Below are positions 37,521 through 45,400 of a DNA stretch of 52,700 nt, one piece after another (the first letter of the stretch is position 1; every line of letters starts with the position of its first letter). The stretch is from Nonomuraea sp. PA05 (GTDB lineage: Bacteria > Actinomycetota > Actinomycetes > Streptosporangiales > Streptosporangiaceae). Below the pieces are notes generated by a model. It made no database searches and had not been told where the DNA came from. It was given only the letters and a program-made list of their open reading frames with translations. The stretch is taken from positions 1-52,700 of the forward strand of contig NZ_VSEY01000067.1 in NCBI RefSeq assembly GCF_008086045.1. The letters are read 5' to 3'. The position numbers were made by a program, and so were the translations under genes.

Positions 37521-39767
37521 TCAGCGTACGGTCTCCAGATCAGGCGACATCGCGCCGGGGCGGGGCGTCAGGCCGGCGGAACCCGGGCCGCGCCGCCCGG
37601 GCCAGGCCCGGTCGCCGAGCAGCCGCAGCGCCGCGGGCAGGATCAGCAGCCTGATCACGAACGCGTCCAGCAGGACGGCCAGGGCCAGGCAGAAGCCCAT
37701 CTGCTTCATCTCCGTCAGGTGCAGGAAGACGAAGGCGGCGAAGACGGTCACCATCACGACGGCCGCGCTGGTCACCACCTGAGCGGAGTGCCCGATGCCC
37801 TCCACCGCCGCCTGCCTCGCCGGCACGCCACGGTCCATCGCCTCCTTGATCCTGCTGATGACGAAGAACTGGTAGTCCATCGAGAGGCCGAAGAGGATGA
37901 CGAACAGGAACAGCGGCACCCGGGAGGCGATCGCGCCGAGCGAGTCGAAACCGAGCAGTCCCTCCGCCCAGGTGCCCTGGAAGACGATGACGAGCACGCC
38001 CAGCGCCGCCCCCGCGGACAGCAGGTTGAGCAGGACACCGAGCCCGGCGATGACCACCGAACGATAGACCAGCAGCGTCATCAGGAAGGTCAGCAACAGC
38101 AGGCTGCCGATGACCAGGGGCAGCTTGCCGCTCTCATGCCGGACGTAGTCCTGGCCGCGGGCCACGTCGCCGCTGACCGCGGTCTCCGCGCCGGGGATCT
38201 TGCCGACGGTCGCGGGGATGTAGCTTTCTCGCAGGCGCTGCAGGGAGGCGACGGCCCTCGCGTCCTGGGCGGGGTAGGGAACGGCCAGCTCCAGTACGGC
38301 GGTGCGGCCGTCGGCCGAGGCGCGGACGATCGGTTCGGCGGACCGGTCGGCGAGGCCGGTGGCCGTGGCCTTCGCGGTGTCGGAGTTGGTGCTGTTCGAA
38401 GCGGCGGTGGAGGCGAACAGCGGGTCGGACTGGGCGCGTCCGGCGAGCTCGGTGAGAGCCCGGCGGATCTGCGGGGCGCGCTCGGCGGTGGAGCGCACCA
38501 CCACCTCGTGCTTGACGAGAAGTTCCGGGTACGCGGCGGTGAGCCGGTCATAGGACCGCATGGCCGGGATGTCCCTGGAGAAGGTGTCCCTGCCGGGGTC
38601 GATCAAGTTGATCGTGAGGACGGGAGCGGCCAGCCCCAGCATCAGGAGCGTCGATGCGACCAGGGTGACGACGGGATACCGCTGCGCGGGGCGGAGCAGA
38701 CGGCCGAGCACCTGATGGTCGGTGCGTACGCGTCCGACCCTCTTCCGCGCGCGGCGCTCGGCTCGCCGTCCCAGTTTCACCAGCAGGGCGGGCAACACGG
38801 TGAGCGAGCTGGCCACGGCGACCGCCACCACCAGGATGGTGCCGGTGGCCAGGGAGGAGAAGATCACGTCCGAGGCCAGGTAGAGGGTGGCGGTGGAGAC
38901 GATCACGGCGAGGCCGGAGGCGACGATGGTCCTGCCCGCGGTCGCCGCCGCCAGCTCCACCAGCGCCTCGCTGCTCAGCCGCCCACCGGCCCTGGCTCGC
39001 TCATCGCGTTCCCGCTTGAGATAGAACAGCGTGTAGTCGACGCCGACGGCCAGGCCGATCAGCAGGATCATGTTCGTGCCCACGCCGGCGTCGGGCACCA
39101 GATGGGAGACGACCATGGACAGGCCCAGCGCCGCGGCGATCGAGGAGAGCGCCAGCACCAGCGGAACGGCCGCCATCACGATCGACCCGAAGACGCCCAG
39201 CAAGGTGATCACCGTGACGGGGAGCGTGATCTTCTCGGAGAGCGCGAGATCCTCGCCGCGCTGATCGTTGACGCCCTGGCTGATGGAGGGCGAGCCGGTC
39301 TGCTCGATCCGCAGGCCGGGGTACGCCGCGGCGATCTTCCCGGTCAGCGCCCGCAACGGGACGACGTTCTTCTTGCCCTCCAGCTCGGGCCCGTGCAGGA
39401 CCACCGGGACCCGCAACGCCGTACCGTCCCTGGAGGCGACGGGCTCGCCGACCCGCTTCACCTCGGGAAGGCCGCGCATCGCGGCGGCGAGTTCCGTGGC
39501 GGCCCGCCTTGCCGGGGAGGCGGCCAGCGAGCCGTGGACGGCGGTGATCAACAGGTGGTCGGTGGGTTCGCGATGCAGGCCTGCCTGCTCGGCGACCGTC
39601 TCGGCGCGTCCGGCCTCACCGACCCGGAAGTCCTGCGTGGTCGCCTCGTTGGTGCCGAGCGCGATCCCGGCGCCGAGACACAGGATGACAAAGACGATCC
39701 AGCCGGTGATCGCCCGCCAGGGGTGGCGCGCGCTCCAGCGAGCAGCAGTTGCGGGGAGATTCCTCAT
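37521..39767 (-). CDS. MMPL/RND-family transporter
   Basis: A 748-residue polytopic transporter with the MMPL duplication: each half has a soluble loop domain and a membrane block. Signature GxxxDY-type motifs appear twice (LAVGVDYTLFYLKRERDE and LFGLSMDYQFFVISRIKEAM). The N-terminus reads WSARHPWRAITGWIVFVILC. Homologues export lipids or drugs. The frame is open far upstream, antisense to nothing useful; ATG 39767 matches the start of the homology, though its ribosome binding site is weak. A perfect 22-base palindrome lies 58 bases upstream. It is followed by a two-component system, and a TetR gene precedes it on the same strand. Confidence 0.92.
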   Translation of the reverse strand: MRNLPATAARWSARHPWRAITGWIVFVILCLGAGIALGTNEATTQDFRVGEAGRAETVAEQAGLHREPTDHLLITAVHGSLAASPARRAATELAAAMRGLPEVKRVGEPVASRDGTALRVPVVLHGPELEGKKNVVPLRALTGKIAAAYPGLRIEQTGSPSISQGVNDQRGEDLALSEKITLPVTVITLLGVFGSIVMAAVPLVLALSSIAAALGLSMVVSHLVPDAGVGTNMILLIGLAVGVDYTLFYLKRERDERARAGGRLSSEALVELAAATAGRTIVASGLAVIVSTATLYLASDVIFSSLATGTILVVAVAVASSLTVLPALLVKLGRRAERRARKRVGRVRTDHQVLGRLLRPAQRYPVVTLVASTLLMLGLAAPVLTINLIDPGRDTFSRDIPAMRSYDRLTAAYPELLVKHEVVVRSTAERAPQIRRALTELAGRAQSDPLFASTAASNSTNSDTAKATATGLADRSAEPIVRASADGRTAVLELAVPYPAQDARAVASLQRLRESYIPATVGKIPGAETAVSGDVARGQDYVRHESGKLPLVIGSLLLLTFLMTLLVYRSVVIAGLGVLLNLLSAGAALGVLVIVFQGTWAEGLLGFDSLGAIASRVPLFLFVILFGLSMDYQFFVISRIKEAMDRGVPARQAAVEGIGHSAQVVTSAAVVMVTVFAAFVFLHLTEMKQMGFCLALAVLLDAFVIRLLILPAALRLLGDRAWPGRRGPGSAGLTPRPGAMSPDLETVR

Positions 39768-39824
39768 GCCCACGATGGTGTCCGCCGGAGGCGCCCCGTC
39801 GGCAGCGGCGATGGGTTGAACCTG

Positions 39825-39846
39825 TTGTCCACCGATCGGTGGACAA
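39825..39846. promoter_or_regulatory. Perfect 22-base palindrome upstream of the MMPL gene
   Basis: The half site TTGTCCACCGA is followed directly by its exact reverse complement, with no mismatch. The site lies between the TetR stop and the MMPL start, about 58 bases before the MMPL ATG, where a repressor could block the exporter promoter. The ACCGATCGGT core is a common TetR-type centre. It differs from the palindrome in front of the TetR gene. Confidence 0.65.
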
Positions 39847-39856
39847 GGGGTACCGA

Positions 39857-40471
39857 TCAGCGCGTGATCAGGCCGAGCGCCGCGTCCAGCGCCGCGAGCT
39901 GCGGTACGGCGTCCGCGCCCGCGAGCTCCGGCCCGGGATCCATCAGGATGGCCCACATCAGGCCGTCGATGATCGCCAGGATGAGGCGGGCGAGCGCTTC
40001 CGTGTCCTGGCCAGGGCCCAGCTCCCCGGTGGAACGCGCGTACCGCAGCGCGCGGTCCAGGTTGCCGAGCGCCTCCTGGTGCAGCTCCGCGATCACCTTG
40101 GCGAAGTCCGGCCGCACGGCGGCCTTCGCGTAGAAGGCGGCCCAGACGCGGGCCTCCCCCAGCCTGGTCGTGTCCAGGGGCAGCGACTGCAGGATCGCGG
40201 CGCGCAGCGCGCCGGCGAACGTCATCGCGTCCGGGCCGCCCAGGCGGATCCCGCCCAGGCGCCGCCTGGCCGACTCGACGACGCTGCGCAGGGCGAAGTG
40301 CAGCATCTCGTCCTTGGTGCGGAAGTAACGCTGCACCGCGCCCACCGAACAGCCCGCCTCGGCCGCGACCGTACGGACGCTGACCGCCTCCATCCCCTCC
40401 CGCTCGGTGACGCGCAGCAGCGCGGCGGCGATGTGGCGGCGCCGCGCCTGATGATCGACCGACTTCGGCAT
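39857..40471 (-). CDS. TetR-family transcriptional regulator
   Basis: A 204-residue TetR repressor. The N-terminal helix-turn-helix is RRRHIAAALLRVTEREGMEA, then SVGAVQRYFRTKDEML. The remaining helices form the ligand domain. ATG 40471 is preferred over ATG 40489 because GGGAG and GGAGG lie just before it. It precedes the MMPL gene on the same strand and diverges from the membrane hydrolase at 40546. Palindromes lie on both sides, so it could control both the exporter and the hydrolase. Confidence 0.92.
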   Translation of the reverse strand: MPKSVDHQARRRHIAAALLRVTEREGMEAVSVRTVAAEAGCSVGAVQRYFRTKDEMLHFALRSVVESARRRLGGIRLGGPDAMTFAGALRAAILQSLPLDTTRLGEARVWAAFYAKAAVRPDFAKVIAELHQEALGNLDRALRYARSTGELGPGQDTEALARLILAIIDGLMWAILMDPGPELAGADAVPQLAALDAALGLITR

Positions 40472-40509
40472 TCCTCCAGTCTCCCGCATGCGGCGGCATG
40501 CGGGTACAG

Positions 40510-40531
40510 TCGTATTAAATACGATCGTATT
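40510..40531. promoter_or_regulatory. Overlapping palindromes in the TetR/hydrolase gap
   Basis: TCGTATTAAATACGA (40510-40524) and AATACGATCGTATT (40518-40531) are both perfect palindromes and share the AATACGA half site. They occupy the 74-base divergent gap. ATACGATCGTAT is a classic TetR-type operator form. AAGGAG (40535-40540) follows as the ribosome binding site of the hydrolase. Confidence 0.65.
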
Positions 40532-40545
40532 CAGAAGGAGGCGTC

Positions 40546-41706
40546 ATGGCACCGCACCGGCACACAGGACGCCGCAGGATCGCGCTGACCGGGTCCTGGC
40601 TCGCCGCTGTGATCGCACTCGTCCTCGCGGCGCCGGCTCTGCTGCCGATGCCGAACCTGGAGCTGTGGGCGCTCGGCATGCTGGTCACGGAGTTCAGCCT
40701 GGCCCTGGCGGGCCTCGCGGCGCTGGGAGCGGGGGCGGCCGTTCTGGCGAGGAGGTGGGGCGCGGCGTGGAGCGCGGGGGTGGTGGCCTTCGTCAACGCG
40801 ACGCTGCTCGTCGCGGGCCTGCTGCCGCCGGTCTCGGCCTGGGCGACCGCGCGGGAGCTCGACGTCCGGCTGAGCCCGTCACGGTACTTCGGCGGGCTGT
40901 CCAGCACCGCCGCGCGCGGGCCTGACGCCACCGTCCGGTACGCCCGGATCGGCGGCACCGACCTCATGCTCGACGTCTGGCGGCCCCCACGGCCGACCGG
41001 CGCTCCCGCACCCGCGGTGATCAACATCCACGGCGGCACGCAGCAGGCCGGGCAGAGCCTCTTCCCGCGCTGGGACGCCTGGCTGGCCGACTCCGGCTAC
41101 GTCGTGTTCGACATCTCCTACCGCTTCTTCCGCTCCGGTGACTGGCGGACGACGCCAGGGGACGTGAAGTGCGCGCTCGGCTGGGTCGCCCGCAACGCCG
41201 CGCGCTACGGCGCCGACCCGGACCGGATCGTCATGATGGGCCAGTCGGCGGGCGGTTACCTGGCGCTGCTGGCCTCCTACACCACCGCCGCCGAGCTGCC
41301 CGCCACCTGCCCCGCCCCGCAGCCGGACATCGCCGCCGTCGTCGCCTGGTACCCCCCTGCCGACCTGGCCAGGCCCATGACGCCCTCGTTCCGGCTGGCC
41401 GAGCCGTTGCGGCGGCAGCTCACCGAGGAGGGCCCGCTGCCGTCGCCGCAGGAGGCCGGGCGCGTCTCCCCGCTCACCTACCTCCGCCGGGGGCTCCCGC
41501 CGACCCTGCTCGTCCAGGGCGGGCGCGACTTCCTGCAGCCCGCCGCCGACACCCGCGCCTTCGCCGGCCGCCTGGCCGCCGCCGGGGTCGAGCACAGGCT
41601 GGTCGAGATCCCGTACGCCGACCACCAGTTCGACCTGAGCTGGGGCGGCTTCGGCAGCCAGATCACCCGGCACGTGACCGAGCGGTTCCTGCGCGAGGTC
41701 CGCTGA
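40546..41706 (+). CDS. Membrane-anchored alpha/beta hydrolase
   Basis: A 386-residue protein. The first about 105 residues form three or four membrane segments (LTGSWLAAVIALVLAAPALL, then EFSLALAGLAALGAGAAVLA). The rest is a carboxylesterase/lipase-like alpha/beta hydrolase with the oxyanion motif INIHGGTQQAG, the nucleophile elbow MMGQSAGGYLALL and a late His in YADHQFDLSWGGFG. It resembles BD-FAE/acetyl-esterase-like enzymes. ATG 40546 follows AAGGAGG. It is divergent from a TetR gene with perfect palindromes between and is probably induced by the TetR ligand. Confidence 0.88.
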   Translation: MAPHRHTGRRRIALTGSWLAAVIALVLAAPALLPMPNLELWALGMLVTEFSLALAGLAALGAGAAVLARRWGAAWSAGVVAFVNATLLVAGLLPPVSAWATARELDVRLSPSRYFGGLSSTAARGPDATVRYARIGGTDLMLDVWRPPRPTGAPAPAVINIHGGTQQAGQSLFPRWDAWLADSGYVVFDISYRFFRSGDWRTTPGDVKCALGWVARNAARYGADPDRIVMMGQSAGGYLALLASYTTAAELPATCPAPQPDIAAVVAWYPPADLARPMTPSFRLAEPLRRQLTEEGPLPSPQEAGRVSPLTYLRRGLPPTLLVQGGRDFLQPAADTRAFAGRLAAAGVEHRLVEIPYADHQFDLSWGGFGSQITRHVTERFLREVR

Positions 41707-41929
41707 CCTCACAGACCTGCCCGACCCGCTGTCCGACGCTGGCGACGCTCGGACGTGCCGCCGCCGAGCGCTGTGGACGAGATGCCCGCCCCGGGCTCAT
41801 CACCGATCGGCCACAACCGCATCCCGCGCCTCCAAACACCGAAGAAGATCATGCATTATCTACCGCAGAACCGGCAGCTGCAGTCGCCCGAACTTGTCAT
41901 CACCGGAATCGAAGAAGGGCAGCGGAAGC

Positions 41930-42865
41930 ATGGCGCGGGAATCGTCGACGGAACGCAATGACGAGGGCGGTCAGCCGGTGAGCAGGAAACTGCTCTACCC
42001 GATCTGCCGCTGGACCCTCACGGTGATTCTGCTGCAGTACGGCTTCGCCAAAATCTTCGGCGCGCAGTTCACCATTCTCGATTCCGAGCTCGACAAACCC
42101 ATGGGCACGGTCCGCGGATTCTGGCTGACCTGGTATTACTTCGGATACTCACCGATCTTCGGCAATTTGATAGCACTCCTGCAGATCGGTTTCGGCCTGG
42201 CGCTGGCGTTTCGCCGCACCACCCTGCTCGGCGCCGCCGGAGCCGCGGCGCTGCTCGGCGGGATCACCGTGCTGAACGTCTCCTACGGGATCGCCATCGA
42301 CGCGATGGTGGTCGCCGCGCTCGGGACAGCCTGCGCCGGGTATTTGTTGTGGCAGCACCGCCGGGAGCTGACCGCGTTGTTCTGGCGCGACCAGAATCGC
42401 ATCGCGCCGGGAACCCGATCCGCGCGCCTGCGCTGGGTGCACGCCGGAGTCGTCCTGCTCCTGGTCATCGGAGCGGCTTCGTGCTCCTATCTGGTCGCCA
42501 ATTACAACAATCGGCTGCCCACCCCGCTGGACGGTACGTGGGACGTGACCGCGGGCACTTTCCAGCCGGCGGGCCTGCCCGGCCCTGTCGAGCGCGTCTA
42601 TTTCGAGCACAATCGCGCGTTCCAGGTGGTTCTCCGCCATGGGCAGACCTGGCAGACGCACCATTTCGAGGTCGATCCGGCCGCCGCCACGATCGGCATC
42701 TGGCAGACCTGGCTCCGCAAGGGCGACCGGTTGCTGTCCGGCCGGTACGAGCTCACCGCCGGCCGCCTGCTGATCCACGGCACGGACCTGACGACAGGAC
42801 GGCCGCTGCGGTGGGAACTGCGGGCCGTACCGGCCGAGCGGCTCCGGCCCGGCCGGTCAGGGTGA
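41930..42865 (+). CDS. DoxX-like membrane protein with extra C-terminal domain
   Basis: A 311-residue membrane protein, function unknown. After a polar N-terminus it has about four hydrophobic segments (LTVILLQYGFAKIFGAQF, IALLQIGFGLALAF and AVVAALGTACAGYLLWQ-like stretches) with a DoxX-like look. A further segment (VHAGVVLLLVIGAASCSYLV) anchors a beta-rich C-terminal domain of about 100 residues starting TPLDGTWDVTAGTF. ATG 41930 follows AGCGGAAG; GTG 41978 is an alternative. The 220 bases before it contain a 36-residue frame from ATG 41851 that overlaps its start, which I consider doubtful. Lower GC in its first part hints at a different origin. Link to the NRPS operon is uncertain. Confidence 0.7.
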   Translation: MARESSTERNDEGGQPVSRKLLYPICRWTLTVILLQYGFAKIFGAQFTILDSELDKPMGTVRGFWLTWYYFGYSPIFGNLIALLQIGFGLALAFRRTTLLGAAGAAALLGGITVLNVSYGIAIDAMVVAALGTACAGYLLWQHRRELTALFWRDQNRIAPGTRSARLRWVHAGVVLLLVIGAASCSYLVANYNNRLPTPLDGTWDVTAGTFQPAGLPGPVERVYFEHNRAFQVVLRHGQTWQTHHFEVDPAAATIGIWQTWLRKGDRLLSGRYELTAGRLLIHGTDLTTGRPLRWELRAVPAERLRPGRSG

Positions 42866-43040
42866 GGACGGACGCGCCCGCGGGCCCTCACTGATCGGCC
42901 CGTGACCGTCAGCCTGCTCAGCCCTCGGCCGTCGCGGGCCTCCGCGAGCGCGTTCCTCAGCAGGCTCTCTGCGATCGTCGGCACTCCCGTGGAACGACTT
43001 GGAACGCCTCCTCCTACGGGATCGATCGAGGGGGCAATCG

Positions 43041-44318
43041 ATGGCGGGGGCTCTGCTGCGCAGCGCAGATTTTCTGAAGTTCTGGACCGCACAGTGCGTG
43101 TCCCAGGCCGGGAGCCAGATCAGCGTGATCGCGTTCCCGCTGCTGGCCGTCCTGACGTTGCACGCCGACGCGATCCAGGTGGGCGTGCTCACCGCGCTCG
43201 GCCGCGCGCCGTGGCTGCTGTTCGCGCTGCCGGCGGGGGTCCTGGCCGACCGCAGAAGGCGGCACGGGCTGCTCGTCGGCGCCGACCTCGTACGGGCGGC
43301 GGCGCTGGCCTGGATCCCGGTGGCCGCGATGCTGGGCGTGCTCACCGTGGAACAGCTGTACGTCGTCACGTTCGTGCTCGGGTCGATGACGGTGATCTTC
43401 GACATCGCCGCGCAGTCGTACCTGCCCGCCATCACACCGGCGGAGCGGCTGGCCGACGGCAACAGCAAGCTGGAGATGAGCCGGGCCGGCGCCGAGGCGG
43501 TCGGGCCGAGCGCGGGCGGGGTGCTGGTCCAGCTCGTCTCGGCGCCCGTCACGATCGTCGTCGACCTGGTGTCGTTCCTGGTCTCGGCGGTGCTGCTGAG
43601 CCGCATCAGGACGAGGGAGCCCGCCGTGGCCGCCCCGGCGACGGGCCGCTCGATCCCCGCCGAGATCAAGGAGGGCCTGCGGTTCGTCCTCGGGCACCGC
43701 CTGCTGCGGTGGAACGTGATCGCCGCGGCGACGGCCAACTTCTTCGGCAACATGCTGCTGGCGGTGCAGGTGCTGTTCATCCTGAACGGTCTCGGGCTGC
43801 GCCCGGCCCTGATCGGGCTGATCCTGGGGGTCGGCAGCCTCGGCGCCGTGGCGGGGGCGGCGGTCGCGACCACGCTGATCAGGCGGGCCGGCTTCGGGCC
43901 CACGCTCATCATCGGGCTGGCGACGACGGCCGCGGGCGGGGTCGTCCTCGGCCTCGCCGGCGGCCCCTACCCGATGCGGGTCGGCCTGGCGGGGCTCGCC
44001 GCGACGCTGCTGGTGTTCGGCGTTCCGCTCTTCGACGTCGCCGTCGTCACGCTGCGGCAGCTCATCACCCCCGACCGGCTGCTCGGCCGGGTCAACGCCA
44101 GCATGCGTTTCCTCATCTTCGGCACGATGCCGGTCGGCGCGCTCGCGGGCGGGCTGCTCGCCGAGCACGCCGGCCTGCGGACGGCTGTCCTCGTGGCGGG
44201 GGCCGGGCTCGCCGTCCCCGTCGTGCTCCTGCTGATCTCACCACTCGCACGGCTGCGCACCGATGTGCGGTCGTCGTCCGCCGCGATGGATGTCGCGGCT
44301 CCAACCGGAGGTAAGTGA
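43041..44318 (+). CDS. MFS transporter, EntS/MFS_3-like exporter of the NRPS operon
   Basis: A 425-residue major facilitator protein with about twelve membrane segments. The N-terminal FLKFWTAQCVSQAGSQISVI and the loop PAGVLADRRRRHGLLVGAD are typical of the MFS_3/EntS group, which exports siderophores and other peptides. ATG 43041 follows GAGGGGG; an in-frame TTG at 42999 lacks such a site. The stop overlaps the oxygenase start by one base (TGATG), so it belongs to the NRPS operon and probably exports the product or gives self-resistance. Confidence 0.9.
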   Translation: MAGALLRSADFLKFWTAQCVSQAGSQISVIAFPLLAVLTLHADAIQVGVLTALGRAPWLLFALPAGVLADRRRRHGLLVGADLVRAAALAWIPVAAMLGVLTVEQLYVVTFVLGSMTVIFDIAAQSYLPAITPAERLADGNSKLEMSRAGAEAVGPSAGGVLVQLVSAPVTIVVDLVSFLVSAVLLSRIRTREPAVAAPATGRSIPAEIKEGLRFVLGHRLLRWNVIAAATANFFGNMLLAVQVLFILNGLGLRPALIGLILGVGSLGAVAGAAVATTLIRRAGFGPTLIIGLATTAAGGVVLGLAGGPYPMRVGLAGLAATLLVFGVPLFDVAVVTLRQLITPDRLLGRVNASMRFLIFGTMPVGALAGGLLAEHAGLRTAVLVAGAGLAVPVVLLLISPLARLRTDVRSSSAAMDVAAPTGGK

Positions 44319-45400
44319 TGACCACAGATATGACCAGCCCGCTCGCGTCCGGCGGCACGGGCACACCTGTACGCACGGTCCGGCGACGGGCCATCAGAGT
44401 CTCCGACGGGGAGCTGGTGAGCGTCGACACCGAGGCCGGCCTGGCGGTCGTGGTGCGGCCCCGGGTGGCCGGCGTGGACCTGGCGGGGTGGCTGCGCGAT
44501 CACCGCGCGCAGGTGGAGCGGTTGCTGCACGAGCGCGGCGCCATCCGGCTGCGCGGCTTCGGCGTCGCCACCGCCGCCGATTTCGAGGCCGTCTCGCACA
44601 GCCTCGGTCCCGGGCTGCTCGACTACGTGTACGGCTCGACGCCCCGCTCACGCGAGAAGGGCAGTGTGTACACCTCGACCGAGTACCCGCCCGACCAGGT
44701 CATTCCCCAGCACAACGAGATGGCGTACTCCCGCCGCTGGCCGATGAAGCTGTGGTTCTTCTGCAAGATCGCCGCGGCCGCCGGCGGGGAGACTCCGCTC
44801 GCCGACAGCCGCCGGGTACTCGCCCGGCTCGACCCCGGCCTGCGCCGCCGCTTCGCCGAGCGGGGCGTGCGCTACGTCCGCAACTACGGCGGCGGCCTCG
44901 ACCTGTCGTGGCAGCAGGTCTTCGAGACCGACCGCCGTGAGCAGGTCGAGAGCGTCTGCAGGACCCTGCGCATCACCTACGAGTGGCTGCCGCACGACCG
45001 GCTGCGCACCTGGCAGGTCTGCCAGGCGGTGGCGAACCACCCGGTGACCGGCGAGGCCGCCTGGTTCAACCAGGCGCACCTGTTCCACCCGTCCAACCTG
45101 CCCGCGGACGTGCGCGAGTCGCTGCTCGCCACCGCCGGGCAGAACGACCTGCCCCGCAACGCCCTCTACGGCGACGGCTCCCCCATCGAGGACGCCGCCC
45201 TGGAGGAGATCAGAGCGGCCTTCGCGGCCGAGACCGTCGCCGAGCCGTGGGCCGGGGGCGAGGTGCTGCTGATCGACAACGTGCTGATGTCGCACGGCCG
45301 GCGGCCGTACGACGGGCCGCGCAAGGTGCTCGTGGCCATGACCGACCCCAATCCCGATCCCGACGCGGACGCGGACGCGGAACGAGAGGACGTGCAGTGA
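44318..45400 (+). CDS. TauD/SyrP-like Fe(II)/2-oxoglutarate-dependent oxygenase, candidate aspartate beta-hydroxylase
   Basis: A 360-residue non-heme iron oxygenase. The iron ligands are His132 and Glu134 in PQHNEMAYSRRWP (an HxE form as in clavaminate synthase) and His326 in LMSHGRRPYDGPRK, whose Arg binds 2-oxoglutarate. IHxGGETPLAD-type sequence (AAAAGGETPLADSRRVL) is also typical of SyrP-like hydroxylases that act on amino acids bound to NRPS carrier domains. ATG 44318 follows GGAGG. Its stop overlaps the NRPS start (GTGA). The adjacent adenylation domain appears to select aspartate, so beta-hydroxyaspartate is the expected product. The activity itself is inferred. Confidence 0.88.
   Translation: MTTDMTSPLASGGTGTPVRTVRRRAIRVSDGELVSVDTEAGLAVVVRPRVAGVDLAGWLRDHRAQVERLLHERGAIRLRGFGVATAADFEAVSHSLGPGLLDYVYGSTPRSREKGSVYTSTEYPPDQVIPQHNEMAYSRRWPMKLWFFCKIAAAAGGETPLADSRRVLARLDPGLRRRFAERGVRYVRNYGGGLDLSWQQVFETDRREQVESVCRTLRITYEWLPHDRLRTWQVCQAVANHPVTGEAAWFNQAHLFHPSNLPADVRESLLATAGQNDLPRNALYGDGSPIEDAALEEIRAAFAAETVAEPWAGGEVLLIDNVLMSHGRRPYDGPRKVLVAMTDPNPDPDADADAEREDVQ

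Noticed and set aside
39857..40499. N-terminal extension of the MMPL frame (to 40499) as a fusion protein
   Set aside because: The extension is an out-of-frame reading of the TetR gene; homology to MMPL starts at the Met encoded at 39767.
41851..41961. 36-residue frame before the DoxX-like gene
   Set aside because: It overlaps the next start in another frame, and its weak site and short length give no support beyond chance.
42902..43040. Small gene between the DoxX-like and MFS genes
   Set aside because: Frames on both strands are open by GC bias only; no ribosome binding site and no conserved-looking sequence.
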